From the NCBI GenBank assembly GCA_019637105.1, contig JAHBWF010000015.1:19908-83907 (forward strand): 64,000 nucleotides of DNA, written 5' to 3'. A program made the translations under genes and the position numbers. The notes under the pieces were generated by a model. That model saw nothing but the letters and a program-made list of their open reading frames with translations. It ran no database searches and had not been told where the DNA came from. Shown here piece by piece: positions 1 to 9,307 of the stretch (the first letter of the stretch is position 1; each line of letters starts with the position of its first letter). The stretch is from Labilithrix sp. Lineage in GTDB: Bacteria; Myxococcota_A; Polyangia; Polyangiales; Polyangiaceae.

Positions 1-196
1 AGGACCGCTCGCCAGCGTCACGTGGAGCAAGCGACGGATGCTCCTGCGCGCCGCGCGCGGGCTCTGGCGCGGCCGCCTGAAGAAGATGCCGGACGTCCAG
101 CGCGTCCGGATCGACGTCATCGCGATCACGACCTCGCGCGAAGCGCCCCCGCGCGTCGAGTGGATCCGGGGCGCCGTCACCGACGGCCCCCGCTGA
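1..196 (+). CDS. YraN-family (UPF0102) endonuclease-like protein, C-terminal part
   Basis: The gene enters from the left edge; only about 64 codons remain, read from base 2 to the TGA at 194-196. The visible residues are rich in basic side chains (VTWSKRRMLLRAARGLW) and are followed by RVRIDVIAI, then an aromatic-containing tail ending near EWIRGAVT. That order (K/R helix, R-x-D-V-I strand, short C-terminal tail) matches the end of the YraN/UPF0102 family, small proteins with an endonuclease-like fold whose function is not settled. The N-terminal part with the conserved acidic residues lies outside the window, so the assignment rests on the C-terminus alone. Confidence 0.6.
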   Translation, partial: GPLASVTWSKRRMLLRAARGLWRGRLKKMPDVQRVRIDVIAITTSREAPPRVEWIRGAVTDGPR

Positions 197-249
197 CGCG
201 CCCCCGCGACGCCGCCTCGCGCGCCCGAGCGAGGGCTCCCTCCCCGTCC

Positions 250-996
250 CTACTTCTCGAGCGACGCCTTCATCCCGTCGCGCACCTTGGCGATCTTCGC
301 GATGGCCGCGTCGCTCGCGCCGGTCTCCTTCGCCTCCTTGATCGCCGCGTCGAGCTCCTCGACCTCGGCGGCCTGGCGCGCCTTGAGCTTCTCGACCATC
401 CCCGCGAAGACCTCGAAGAAGTCCTGGAGCTCGTCGCCTTTGCGCAGCTTCCCCTGGAAGTTGAGCTTCCCGTCGCCGACCTGCCGGAGCAGCATCTTCA
501 TCTTGTAGATGGGGCCGACGACCTTGTGCGTGAAGTAGATGCCGAGCAGGCCGATGAGCGCGACGAGGAGCGTGAGGCCCGCGATCAGCGAGAGCATCAT
601 CGTCTGCTGCTGGCTCTTCGTCTTCGCGGCCTGCGCCTCGAGCGCCGCGTGCTTCTCCTGGAGCTGTTTGTCGAGCTCGTCGGCGCTCTTCGTGAAGGTC
701 GCCGCGAGCTCCGGAGAGTCGGCGTACTGATCGTGGATCTGCATCTTCACGAGGTCGGAGTTCTTCTGACTCTCGCTGATGAGCGCGTCGCCCTGCGCGA
801 TGACCTTGTGGCTCTGCTCGGTGACCTCGCGGCTCGTCTGGTAGAGGAAGACGCCCATCAGCGCGCTGATCGCGAGCGCCACGAAGATGATGCGGCCCGT
901 CCATTTGAGCTGGAACTTGGCGTCGAGCAGGTAGTTCTTGATGCTCCGCTTGTACTTGGGAGCAGCGGCGGGAGCGGGCTGTGCGGAGGTGGTCAT
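250..996 (-). CDS. Two-TM HAMP-domain membrane protein without a signalling output domain
   Basis: A 248-residue inner-membrane protein. After a Pro/Ala N-terminus and a basic stretch there is one membrane helix at about residues 32-52, a roughly 80-residue polar, helical periplasmic part (58-130), a second membrane helix at 133-155 and a HAMP-like segment at 156-207 (KVVGPIYKMK, then GDELQDFF), ending in a short charged coiled coil. The topology is that of chemoreceptors and sensor kinases, but no methyl-accepting, kinase or cyclase domain follows. It may modulate a partner receptor or be a structural membrane protein; the function is unknown. Its closest counterpart here is the larger HAMP-like protein at 10140-11540. 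Confidence 0.75.
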   Translation of the reverse strand: MTTSAQPAPAAAPKYKRSIKNYLLDAKFQLKWTGRIIFVALAISALMGVFLYQTSREVTEQSHKVIAQGDALISESQKNSDLVKMQIHDQYADSPELAATFTKSADELDKQLQEKHAALEAQAAKTKSQQQTMMLSLIAGLTLLVALIGLLGIYFTHKVVGPIYKMKMLLRQVGDGKLNFQGKLRKGDELQDFFEVFAGMVEKLKARQAAEVEELDAAIKEAKETGASDAAIAKIAKVRDGMKASLEK

Positions 997-1075
997 CGAA
1001 ACCTCATCGGCGGCGCGAAGACACGAGGCAGGGTGCGCTTGGGGGCTCGGCGAAGCCCGTACGTCGAGTTCCAGA

Positions 1076-1918
1076 TCATAGGAAGGCGCTCGCGTTCTGG
1101 GCGAATTGTTCGCTCGCCAGGCCCGCCGCGAGCTCGAGCAAACGGTCCTCGGACGCCTTGTCTCCGCTCGAGACCCCCTGCGCCGTGAGCGTCTTGTCGA
1201 TGTTCCCGAGGAGCGACTTGTTCGGATAGTTGAAGACGCCGATCTTCACCTTCACGCGGAGGTTTCCGTCGGCGTACTCGAACCGGTCGACCGCGAGCGC
1301 GAGGTAGAACCCCTTCATCTTGCGCCCCTTCATCACCTCGCGCGCCTTCTCCGGCGACTCCGTCGACGGCGCGAGCTGGACGACGCCCGCGGCCTCGAGC
1401 TTCTGGCGGACGGACGCGAGGACGATCCGCTCGACCTCGGTCTGCGCGCGGCCGGTCTGGTTCGCGACGGTCGAGAGCGAGATGTAGTACTTCGCGTTGG
1501 GGTTCTCCTTGATGGGCTCGCCGCCGCCGCCGCCGCCGCCGCCGTCGCCGCTCGAGGAGATCGCCTCGATGGCGCGGGTGACCGCGATCTTCACGGCCTC
1601 GTTCGACTCGACGCGCTCGCGGTTCCGCAGGCACTCGAGCGAACGGCTCCGGCTGAGGCGCTTGAGCGCGACCGCCGCGGCCTGGCGGACGACCTGCTCC
1701 CGATCGCCGAGACCGCCGCAGAGCGGGTCGACGGCGCCGTCCTCGTTCGACGCGCCGAGCGCGAGCGCGGCGCTCGTTCGGACGCGCGGGTCGGCGTCGC
1801 GCATCTTCTCGGAGAGGAAGCGCAGGCGCGCTTCGTCGGCGTGCGCGACGCGCGGCGCGAGGCCGAAGAGCCCGGCGACGAGCAGCGAAGCCACGAGGAC
1901 TGCTTTTCCACCTCTCAC
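1076..1918 (-). CDS. Secreted HEAT-repeat protein of unknown function
   Basis: The open frame reaches back to an ATG at 1987, but the GTG at 1918 (MRGGKAVLVASLL) gives a standard signal peptide ending near VAHA, so it is preferred. The mature part begins with HEAT-type helical repeats (ADPRVRTSAALALG, then DREQVVRQAAAVALKRL). A run of eight glycines follows, encoded by a GCC triplet tract near 1521-1545, and then a C-terminal alpha/beta-like domain of about 140 residues that I do not recognise. The protein is probably periplasmic or outer-membrane associated. HEAT repeats usually serve protein-protein contacts; nothing indicates an enzyme. The polyglycine tract looks like a domain linker and is a likely site of length variation. 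Confidence 0.7.
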   Translation of the reverse strand: MRGGKAVLVASLLVAGLFGLAPRVAHADEARLRFLSEKMRDADPRVRTSAALALGASNEDGAVDPLCGGLGDREQVVRQAAAVALKRLSRSRSLECLRNRERVESNEAVKIAVTRAIEAISSSGDGGGGGGGGEPIKENPNAKYYISLSTVANQTGRAQTEVERIVLASVRQKLEAAGVVQLAPSTESPEKAREVMKGRKMKGFYLALAVDRFEYADGNLRVKVKIGVFNYPNKSLLGNIDKTLTAQGVSSGDKASEDRLLELAAGLASEQFAQNASAFL

Positions 1919-2165
1919 GCGCCCCACCTTCGGCGCGCGTACCGGGGAGAAGAGCCGCGCCGACACTCCGCCAACGTTATCACGCATTGACCACGCCTCC
2001 GGAACCGCTTTTCGTTAGCCTCAGGGGGGTCCGCCGAGAGGCCAGAAGGATCGACGTCGCCCCGAGCCAAATAGTCACCGCGAGCTCTCATCCGTTCCAC
2101 GCCCCATCGGGGGACAGACTCCGGTCCGACGAGCGAGCGTACCGAACCCGCCTCCTTCGCAACAC

Positions 2166-4103
2166 GTGAACTTCAACGCCGTCATCCCTCCTCGTTCGCT
2201 CCCCCACGCGCCGACTACGGCGCTGGCGGCGCTCGTCTTCATCCTCGCGTCGCTCCTTCCGGCTCCGCCCGCGGACGCAGCGCCGCTGAGGGTGCGTGTG
2301 CGTGGAGCGGCGAAGCTGAACGCACGCGCGTCGCGCGTCGCGTCGCCGGCGGCCCCCGGCGACGCGCGGACGCCGGCGGACGGCGGGGCGCCCGGCGTGA
2401 ACGAGCTCCTCCTCAGCGGCACGCTCACCGACGACGCCGGGCAGCCGCTGCCGCTCCAGCCGGTGGTCGTCCGCGTCGTCAAGGAGACGGACGCGCACGA
2501 CGCGCGGACCGCGGAGGCGCTCGCGGGCGCGCGCGGGTGCGACACCACCGCCGGTCCGACGCCAGGTGCGCCGCGGCGCGGCCCGACGGCCTGGGGGATC
2601 GCCGTCTCGGGCCCGACGGACGCGCCGGAGGTCACCGCGACGACCGACGAGGAGGGCCGCTTCTGCCTCCGCGCGCGCCTCGATCCCGATCGCTACCGAG
2701 CGACCCTCGTCTACACCCCGCCGCCGACGCAGGCGCTCCTCGACGGCGTCGAGCGCGAGATCGCGTTCGACCTCTCGCGCCGCGGCCTCGCGCTCCGCTT
2801 CGATCCGACGCCGAGGATCATCCAGCTCGACGCGCCGCACGCCACCGTCGAGGCGATCGCCATCGTCGACGACGACGACAGCCCGCGCGTCGCGCCGGCG
2901 CTGGACCTCGTCCTCGCCAACGAGAGAGAGGAGCTCGCGCGCGCCGAGACGGACGCCTCCGGCCGCGCCCGCTTCGTCCTCCCGGGCGCCAAGCTGGGCG
3001 CGCCGGGGCCCGGCGAGCTGCGCGTCTCGTTCCGCGGAGACGCCGAGACCGCGAACGCGTCGCACAGCGAGGACGTCGAGCGCCACGTGAAGGTCGCCCT
3101 GAGGGTGCCCGCGGCCGACCGCGGCGAGCTCCGACCGGCGATCCCCGAGGACGGGATCGCGCTCGTCGCCGAGGTCGCCGCGAGACCGGGCGCGCCGGAC
3201 GCGCCCGCCGAACCGCTCTCCGAAGGCTCGGTCGAGGCGCGCATCGGCGACGTCGTCGTGGGCACCGCGCCCGTCGAGCGCGGGCTCGCCCGGCTCGTGC
3301 TGACGTTCACGGCTCAGGGGGACGAGGCGCAGGTCCGCCTCCGCTACGTCCCCGCCTCGCCGTGGTACGAGCCGCTCGGCGAGCCGACGATCCGCGTCCC
3401 GATCCGCGGTCCGAGCCTCTGGTCGAAGGCGCCGATCCTGCTCGCCGGCGCGGCGGTGCTCGCCTTCTTCCTCGTCGGGCGGGTCTCCGGGCAGAAGAAC
3501 AAGCCGGAGCCGGCGCCGGCGAAGGCCGACGGCCAGGCGCGCGATCCCAAGCCACGCGTCGACGTCGTCCGCCCCGCCGAGCGCGGGCAGGAGGGCTGGA
3601 GCGGGCGGGTCGTGGACGCGCACGAGGGCGCGCCCGTGCGCGGCGCGCGCGTGTGGATCGAGCGCGGGACGTTCGAGGGGCGCGCTGTGCTCGCGAGCGT
3701 CGAGACGGACGCCGACGGGCGCTTCACCCTCCCGGGGATCGGCGCGGTCGCGGGGGACGAGAGCATCGCCGCCGAGGGACGCCTCCACGCGCGCCTCGCG
3801 CAGGACCTGCCTCCGCCCGGCGAGATCGCCATCGCGATCGCGCAGCGGCGGCGCGCGCTGCTCGCGGGCCTCGTGAAGTGGGCGCGGCGGCGCGGTCCGC
3901 CGTTCGACGCGCGGCCGGAGCCCACGCCCGGGCACGTCCGCCGCGCGGCGTCCGCCGAGGTCGCGACGGCGCGCTGGGCCGACGCCGTCGAGCGCGCGGT
4001 GTTCGGGCCCGGCGAGGTCGACGCCCGCGCCGAACGAGAGGTCGCGGATCTCGCTCCCGAAGAGCGGCCGCGCCCCGAGCCGGCCCCGAAGAACGACCGC
4101 TAG
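2166..4103 (+). CDS. Membrane-anchored exported protein with carboxypeptidase-regulatory-like domains
   Basis: A 645-residue protein with an N-terminal signal sequence (hydrophobic stretch around 18-33, ending PADAA). A long extracytoplasmic part contains Ig/carboxypeptidase-regulatory-like units (VNELLLSGTLTDDAGQPL, later EEGRFCLRARLDPDRYRA). A single membrane helix follows near residues 422-438 (APILLAGAAVLAFFLVGR), then a second regulatory-like unit (WSGRVVDAHEGAPVRGARV ... DADGRFTLPGIG) on the other side of the membrane and a basic, charged C-terminus. Such domains bind or brace partners rather than catalyse. It ends 143 bases before ftsY on the same strand. No known operon partner is recognised; the function is unknown. 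Confidence 0.7.
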   Translation: MNFNAVIPPRSLPHAPTTALAALVFILASLLPAPPADAAPLRVRVRGAAKLNARASRVASPAAPGDARTPADGGAPGVNELLLSGTLTDDAGQPLPLQPVVVRVVKETDAHDARTAEALAGARGCDTTAGPTPGAPRRGPTAWGIAVSGPTDAPEVTATTDEEGRFCLRARLDPDRYRATLVYTPPPTQALLDGVEREIAFDLSRRGLALRFDPTPRIIQLDAPHATVEAIAIVDDDDSPRVAPALDLVLANEREELARAETDASGRARFVLPGAKLGAPGPGELRVSFRGDAETANASHSEDVERHVKVALRVPAADRGELRPAIPEDGIALVAEVAARPGAPDAPAEPLSEGSVEARIGDVVVGTAPVERGLARLVLTFTAQGDEAQVRLRYVPASPWYEPLGEPTIRVPIRGPSLWSKAPILLAGAAVLAFFLVGRVSGQKNKPEPAPAKADGQARDPKPRVDVVRPAERGQEGWSGRVVDAHEGAPVRGARVWIERGTFEGRAVLASVETDADGRFTLPGIGAVAGDESIAAEGRLHARLAQDLPPPGEIAIAIAQRRRALLAGLVKWARRRGPPFDARPEPTPGHVRRAASAEVATARWADAVERAVFGPGEVDARAEREVADLAPEERPRPEPAPKNDR

Positions 4104-4246
4104 CGAGGCCGCGGCCCGGCCCTCCCGGACGCGGCCCCGCGCTGCGGGGGCGGAGGCTCCGCCGGACGGCGCGAGGCCGAGCTGCCCCGCCCGGTCGAGC
4201 GGCGTTGACGGGGCGTGCCCCCCCTCCTTATAAGAAGCGACCCTCG

Positions 4247-5476
4247 ATGGACAACCTGCCTATCGTCATCGGCGTCGTCGTCGTGGTCGCGGTGCTCGCC
4301 TACTTCCTCTTCTTCCGGAAGAAGGCGCTGCCCGAGCCCGCTCCGAAGACGCCGGAGTCGGCGCCGACGCCCGCGCCGGCGCCGAAGGCCGAGGCCCCGG
4401 CGCCCAAGAAGCCGGAGGTCTCCGCCCCGGTCGCCCCGACGCCCTCGGTCGAGGCGCCGCCTCCGCCGGAGGCCGCCGCGGCCGAGGAGTCGGTTCCTGA
4501 AATCGTCGCGCCCTCCGCCGAGCCCCCGCCGGTGGTGTCGAAGAAGGACGTGGCGGGGCTGCGCAAGGGCCTGGCCGCGACGCGCGGCGGGTTCATGGCG
4601 CGTCTCAAGGCGATTTTCACAGGCAAAAAGGAGATCGATCCGGCCATTCTCGAGCAGCTGGAGGAGGTCATGCTCACGAGCGACGTCGGCGTGAAGACCA
4701 CGCAGGCGATCCTCGAGCGGCTGCGCGACCGGATGAACAAGAGCGAGCTCGCCGACACCGACGCCGTCTGGGCCGCGCTCCGCGCGGAGGCCACGCGGAT
4801 CCTCTCGGTCCCCGTCCCCACGGCGAAGCGGACGTCGAAGCCGCTCGTGGTGCTCATGGTCGGCGTGAACGGCGTCGGCAAGACGACCACCATCGGCAAG
4901 CTCGCCACCAAGTGGAACGCCGACGGAAAGAGCGTCATGCTCGCCGCCGGCGACACCTTCCGCGCCGCCGCCGTGCAGCAGCTCGAGGTCTGGGGCAAGC
5001 GCGTCGGCGCCGAGGTCGTGAAGGGCAAGGAGGGCGCGGATCCGGGCGCGGTCGCCTTCGAGGCGACGAAGAAGTCCGTCGACGGCCAGGCCGACGTCCT
5101 CCTCGTCGACACCGCGGGGCGCCTTCACACGAAGGTGAACCTGATGGACGAGATCAAGAAGGTGAAGAAGACCATCGGCAAGGCGCTCGACGGCGCCCCG
5201 CACGAGACGCTCCTTGTCATCGACGCGACGACAGGGCAAAACGCGCTGACGCAGGCGGCGCTCTTCAAGGAGGCCCTCGAGCTCACCGGCCTGATCCTGA
5301 CCAAGCTCGACGGCACCGCGAAGGGCGGCGTCGTGCTCGGTGTCTGCGACGAGCTGAAGGTCCCGGTTCGGTACATCGGCCTCGGCGAGCGCGCGGAGGA
5401 CCTCCGCGAGTTCGTCGCCGCCGACTTCGTCGAGGCGCTGTTCGGTAAAGATGACGACGAGGCCGCCGCGGCCTGA
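4247..5476 (+). CDS. ftsY: Signal recognition particle receptor FtsY
   Basis: FtsY is the GTPase receptor that docks ribosome-nascent-chain-SRP complexes at the inner membrane. The ATG at 4247 starts a single membrane-anchor helix (about residues 3-20, ending LFFRKK) and a Pro/Ala/Glu-rich linker to about residue 95. The NG domain follows: P-loop GVNGVGKTTT at about 206, DTFRAAA, DTAGRL at about 288 and TKLDGTAKGG at about 352, finishing with the helix containing DLREFVAADFVEALF. All GTPase motifs are intact. The N-terminal transmembrane helix plus acidic/proline linker, instead of the shorter amphipathic anchor of many bacteria, is seen in several deltaproteobacterial and myxobacterial FtsY proteins. 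Confidence 0.97.
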   Translation: MDNLPIVIGVVVVVAVLAYFLFFRKKALPEPAPKTPESAPTPAPAPKAEAPAPKKPEVSAPVAPTPSVEAPPPPEAAAAEESVPEIVAPSAEPPPVVSKKDVAGLRKGLAATRGGFMARLKAIFTGKKEIDPAILEQLEEVMLTSDVGVKTTQAILERLRDRMNKSELADTDAVWAALRAEATRILSVPVPTAKRTSKPLVVLMVGVNGVGKTTTIGKLATKWNADGKSVMLAAGDTFRAAAVQQLEVWGKRVGAEVVKGKEGADPGAVAFEATKKSVDGQADVLLVDTAGRLHTKVNLMDEIKKVKKTIGKALDGAPHETLLVIDATTGQNALTQAALFKEALELTGLILTKLDGTAKGGVVLGVCDELKVPVRYIGLGERAEDLREFVAADFVEALFGKDDDEAAAA

Positions 5477-5793
5477 CTTCCGAGAAATGTGCAAGGTGCA
5501 CGAGATCGGTCTTAGACTGACGCGGCGCCGTTCGAAGGACCGCGCGCCAGCGAGCCTTTGACGGCGTCACGCGAAGCTCTCCTAGCCACGACGACTCGCC
5601 ACGACGACCGGACGCCGACGTCGATCGACGGTCTACGAGAGGTACTTGGGGATCTCCCCCAAATTGAGATTGCTCGGCCAAAAAGATCCGTGTTATCGTG
5701 CCGCGCAACTCTGCAGTACCCCTGATTCCTCAATTTTTCTCACGTGTTGCAGGCCCGAATGTTGATGCGGCCAGGATGTGGAAGGGGTTCTTG
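5477..5793. other. Intergenic region between ftsY and the outer-membrane barrel genes
   Basis: No coding frame with a convincing product is seen. The right half is markedly richer in A and T than its surroundings. It contains a dyad, TTGGGG-ATCTC-CCCCAA, at 5646-5662 and a possible sigma-70-like pair TTGCTC (5670-5675) and TATCGT (5694-5699) with an 18-base spacer, suitable for the barrel genes. GAAGGGG at 5781-5787 is a good ribosome binding site for the ATG at 5794. The promoter is a reading by eye and weak on its own. Confidence 0.4.
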
Positions 5794-6780
5794 ATGAAGC
5801 ACGCTCGATGCTGGCTCCTCGCGGTGGTGGCCCTGTGGCTGCTGCCACAGGCTGCTTTTGCGCAGCCGAAGAAGCCCGCTGGAGGCGGCAAGCCTCCTCC
5901 CACGGCACCCGAACCGGCGCCCGCCGGCGGCGATATCGAAATCGACGATCCGAACGTCCCGGCTCCCGAGGAGCCGACGGAGCCTGCGCCCGCCCCGAGC
6001 GGTGAAACGGGCGACGGCGGCGGCGGGATCTGCGAGATCGATCCCACGGCCTGCCCCAAGCAGGGCGACATCAAGGCGCTGTCCGAGCGCTCCGTGAAGG
6101 CGGACGTCTATGCGGTGCAGCAGATCTACGCGCTGCGTCGCGGCCGCTTCGAGATCAACCCGTACTGGAGCCAGAGCCTCAACGACCAGTTCGTGAGCCA
6201 CCCGGGCCCCGGCCTCGCGGTGAACTACTACCTCACGAACGTCCTCGCGGTCGGCGTCAACGGCACCTACTACCAGCCGTTCAACTCCGACGCGGACTTC
6301 AACTTCGAGAACCGCCGCGCGACGCGCATCGCCGTCCCGCTCACGGAGTACCTCGGCGGCTACGCGGTGAACTTCACGTACGTCCCGATGTACGGCAAGT
6401 TCGCCGGCTTCAGCCAGTTCATCTTCCACTACGACGGGTACCTCGTCGGCGGCGTCGGCGGCCTCTTCACGCGCCCGATCCCGGTCATCGATCCCGACAA
6501 CCGCAAGTTCGACTTCGAGCACCGCATCGCCTTCAACCTCGGCTTCGGGCTCCGCATCTTCCTGAACCGGTGGTTCGCGGTGACGGGCGAGATCCGCAAC
6601 TACATCTACGTCGAGCACCTCGAGAACACCGAGGTCGCGGCCACCCAGGCAGCGGCGCAGAACCCCAATGACCCGGCGTCGCCTTGGATCAAGGAGAAGC
6701 CGCTGACCGTCAACGTCCAGGCCCAGGTCGGCATCAGCGTGTTCTTGCCGTTCAGCTGGGAATACAGGTTGCCCAAGTGA
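5794..6780 (+). CDS. Outer membrane beta-barrel domain protein (first of a tandem pair)
   Basis: The start at 5794 is chosen because GAAGGGG lies 6 bases upstream and MKHARCWLLAVVALWLLPQAAFA is a clean signal peptide; an in-frame ATG at 5776 is the alternative. After a Pro/Gly/Glu-rich spacer and a cysteine pair (ICEIDPTACPKQG), the remaining 230 residues alternate aromatic and polar positions as in barrel strands (FEINPYWSQSLNDQFVSHPG, FNGTYYQPF-like strands), ending in a short basic tail after FSWEYRL. This resembles the outer-membrane barrel family that is expanded in myxobacteria, some members of which (GltA and GltB of Myxococcus) serve gliding motility. Membership in that functional group is not shown here. 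It is followed after 29 bases by a second barrel gene. Confidence 0.75.
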   Translation: MKHARCWLLAVVALWLLPQAAFAQPKKPAGGGKPPPTAPEPAPAGGDIEIDDPNVPAPEEPTEPAPAPSGETGDGGGGICEIDPTACPKQGDIKALSERSVKADVYAVQQIYALRRGRFEINPYWSQSLNDQFVSHPGPGLAVNYYLTNVLAVGVNGTYYQPFNSDADFNFENRRATRIAVPLTEYLGGYAVNFTYVPMYGKFAGFSQFIFHYDGYLVGGVGGLFTRPIPVIDPDNRKFDFEHRIAFNLGFGLRIFLNRWFAVTGEIRNYIYVEHLENTEVAATQAAAQNPNDPASPWIKEKPLTVNVQAQVGISVFLPFSWEYRLPK

Positions 6781-6809
6781 TCTCCTCGAACCGGCACCAA
6801 GGACGAACG

Positions 6810-7670
6810 ATGAAGCAGGCCTGCAAGCTCGCTCTGGCGGCAGCGGCACTCGCGACCGGCGTTTCTGCCGTCCCCGCGACCGCGAGCGCCCAGGAGATCC
6901 AGATCACGGGTCCGCTCGCCGGCGCGCCCGCGGGGCGCAAGCTCCGTCTCTACCGCGAAGGCCGCGCGGAGCTCGCGCTCGGCGGCGGCTTCACCCTCCT
7001 CGACGAGTACAAGCGGACCATCTTCATCTCGGGCCGGCTCCAGTACAACGTCTTCGACTGGCTCGGAATCGGCGTGTTCGGCGGCTTCTCGCCGGAGGCG
7101 CTGAGCCTCAACACCGACCTCACCGACCGCATCGACTCCACGCCCGCGCCGCGCAACAGCCGCACGGCCGTCAACCTCCCCGGCACCGTCGGGCAGCCGG
7201 CGTTCGAGCAGCAGACCGGCAAGCTCGGCTGGATGGCGACGCCGCAGGTGACGTTCAGCCCCTTCCGCGGCAAGCTGGCGCTCTTCCAGAAGCTCTTCGT
7301 CGACACCGACCTCTACCTTCACGGCGGCGTCGCGTTCGTCGGCGTGAAGGAGCGCGGCGACTGCGGCGCGCCGGGTCAGACGGCGTGCACGGCGGCGGCG
7401 AGCTTCCAGCAGGTCGACCGCGTCGCGGTCGCGCCGTCGTTCGGCCTCGGGCTCACGCTCTACCCGTCGAACTTCGTCAGCATCAACCTCGAGTACCGCG
7501 CCTTCCCCTTCTCGTGGAACCGCGGCGGCTTCGACTCGCGCGGCGCGGGCCCCGACGCGTCGTTCCCGGACAACCGGATCGACTCCGAGGACCGGACGTT
7601 CAAGTTCAACCAGATGATCTTCGTCGCGGCCGGCTTCCACTTGCCGACGTCGCCCAAGGTCAGCGACTAG
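6810..7670 (+). CDS. Outer membrane beta-barrel domain protein (second of a tandem pair)
   Basis: The ATG at 6810 opens a signal peptide ([20 protein letters not shown], cleavage near ATASAQ). The mature protein has barrel-like strands with regular aromatic residues ([39 protein letters not shown]) and ends with a strand-like [16 protein letters not shown]. Two cysteines in [10 protein letters not shown] probably form a loop disulfide. Gene order, size and general pattern match the preceding barrel, with which it very likely forms an operon, so the two may act together in the outer membrane. It is not a classical porin that I can name; transport, motility or envelope-structure roles are all open. 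Confidence 0.75.
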   Translation: MKQACKLALAAAALATGVSAVPATASAQEIQITGPLAGAPAGRKLRLYREGRAELALGGGFTLLDEYKRTIFISGRLQYNVFDWLGIGVFGGFSPEALSLNTDLTDRIDSTPAPRNSRTAVNLPGTVGQPAFEQQTGKLGWMATPQVTFSPFRGKLALFQKLFVDTDLYLHGGVAFVGVKERGDCGAPGQTACTAAASFQQVDRVAVAPSFGLGLTLYPSNFVSINLEYRAFPFSWNRGGFDSRGAGPDASFPDNRIDSEDRTFKFNQMIFVAAGFHLPTSPKVSD

Positions 7671-7788
7671 CATCGCTCGCGCTCCGTCGCCGCGGCCGCA
7701 ACCCCGCGGGCGCGCCAGACGGCGGTTGAGACGCCGCCCGCGCACCTCTAACGTGGGGGGGAGCGCGGGTCGGTCCCGCGACGCCGCG

Positions 7789-9279
7789 ATGTCCCAGACG
7801 CTCTCGCAGACCCGGCGCGAAGACCTCTCCGCGGACGAGGGGGCCTGCGTCGCCTGCCCCTCGCTCTACGTCGTGCTCGAGGGCGAGCGGCCGCTCTCCG
7901 GCGGGATGCGCGCGCCGCTCGACGGGGTCGACGCGCTCCGGATCGGCCGCGGCGAGACGCGCTCGTTCACCGTCGAGGGGGACCGGACGGCGACCCTCAC
8001 CATCCCCGATCCGCGCATGTCGAGCCGCCACGCGCGCCTCGTCCGAGGGCGCGCGCGCGCCGACGCCGAGCGAGGCGGCGGGACGACCGGCTGGCTCCTC
8101 GAGGACCTCGGCTCGACGAACGGCTCCTTCGTCGAGAGCAAGCGGACCGCGCAGGCGGCGCTCACCGAGGCGACCCTCCTCACGCTCGGCGCGACGTGTC
8201 TGCTCTTCGATCCCGAGGAGGCGGTCCCGGTCGGCGTCAAGAACGACCCGGTCGACGCCGCGGCGCTCCGCGCGCGACCGCGCGGCACCGCCACCCTCGT
8301 CCCGGCGGTCGAGCACGCGATGCCGCGCCTCGTCCGCGTCGCGATGTCGAAGCTCCCGGTGCTCTTGCTCGGCGAGAGCGGCTCCGGCAAGGAGGTCCTC
8401 GCGCGGACCGTCCACCAGCTCTCGGGTCGCCAGGGGCCGTTCATCGCGATCAACTGCGGCGCGCTCGCGCCGACGCTCGTCGAGAGCCAGCTCTTCGGCC
8501 ACGTGAAGGGCGCCTTCTCCGGCGCGGCGCGCGACGAGCCCGGCCTCGTCCGCGCGTCGTCGGGCGGGACGCTCTTCCTCGACGAGATCGGCGAGCTGCC
8601 GCCGAGCGCGCAGGCCACGTTGCTCCGCGTCCTGCAGGAGAAGGAGGTGCTCCCGGTCGGCGGGACGAAGCCGGTCCCGGTCGACCTCCGCGTCGTCTCG
8701 GCGACCCTCAAGCCGATCGACGGGGGCGAGGCGACGACGTTCCGCGCCGACCTCTACGCGCGCGTCTCGGCGTTCGTGCACCGGCTGACGCCGCTCCGCG
8801 AGCGCCGCGGCGACGTCGGGCTCCTGATCGCCGATCTCCTCCCGCGGATCACGCCGGAGCGCGCCGAGAGGATCCGCTTCGCGCCCGACCTCGCGACCGC
8901 GCTCGGCGCGCACGCCTTCCCGCTCAACGTGCGCGAGCTCGAGCACCTGCTCTCCGTCGCGCTCGTGACCTCGACCGAGGACCTCCTCCGCCGCGAGAGC
9001 GTCGGCGACGCGCTGCGCCCCGCGCGCGAGCGCGCCGCGAGCGAGGCCGACGCGCGCGACCCGCGCCGCGAGGCGCTCCCCGCCGGCTCCCCCGCCCGCG
9101 CCGCCCAGCCGCGCGCCCCGACCGAGGAGGAGCTGAAGCTCAAGGACGAGCTCACGCGCGCGCTGACGACGACGCGCGGGAACGTCAGCGAGATCGCGCG
9201 GTCGATGGGCAAGACGCGGATGCAGATCCACCGCTGGATGAAGCGCTTCGGCCTCGATCCCGAGTCGTTCCGCGGCTGA
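7789..9279 (+). CDS. FHA-domain sigma-54-dependent transcriptional activator
   Basis: A 496-residue enhancer-binding protein that remodels RNA polymerase-sigma-54. Residues about 48-145 form an FHA domain ([22 protein letters not shown]), which reads phosphothreonine and implies control by a Ser/Thr kinase rather than by a receiver domain. The AAA+ domain follows: Walker [11 protein letters not shown] (194-202), the sigma-54 contact loop GAFSGA (241-246), Walker [11 protein letters not shown] (261-270) and an arginine-rich sensor region. A Fis-type helix-turn-helix ends the protein ([20 protein letters not shown]). The contact loop carries Ser in place of the usual Thr of GAFTGA. The start at 7789 gives a full FHA domain. 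FHA activators of this layout are abundant in myxobacteria. Confidence 0.95.
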   Translation: MSQTLSQTRREDLSADEGACVACPSLYVVLEGERPLSGGMRAPLDGVDALRIGRGETRSFTVEGDRTATLTIPDPRMSSRHARLVRGRARADAERGGGTTGWLLEDLGSTNGSFVESKRTAQAALTEATLLTLGATCLLFDPEEAVPVGVKNDPVDAAALRARPRGTATLVPAVEHAMPRLVRVAMSKLPVLLLGESGSGKEVLARTVHQLSGRQGPFIAINCGALAPTLVESQLFGHVKGAFSGAARDEPGLVRASSGGTLFLDEIGELPPSAQATLLRVLQEKEVLPVGGTKPVPVDLRVVSATLKPIDGGEATTFRADLYARVSAFVHRLTPLRERRGDVGLLIADLLPRITPERAERIRFAPDLATALGAHAFPLNVRELEHLLSVALVTSTEDLLRRESVGDALRPARERAASEADARDPRREALPAGSPARAAQPRAPTEEELKLKDELTRALTTTRGNVSEIARSMGKTRMQIHRWMKRFGLDPESFRG

Positions 9280-9307
9280 CGGCGCCCGGGCGCGATCCGG
9301 GCGAGGA

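Noticed and set aside
1516-1545. GCC triplet tract as a regulatory microsatellite
   Set aside because: It encodes a polyglycine linker inside the HEAT-repeat protein and needs no other explanation.
5646-5662. TTGGGG-ATCTC-CCCCAA as a terminator of ftsY
   Set aside because: The stem is only 6 bp, no T-run follows, and it lies 170 bases after the stop. It could equally be an operator for the barrel genes, so it is recorded only within the intergenic entry.
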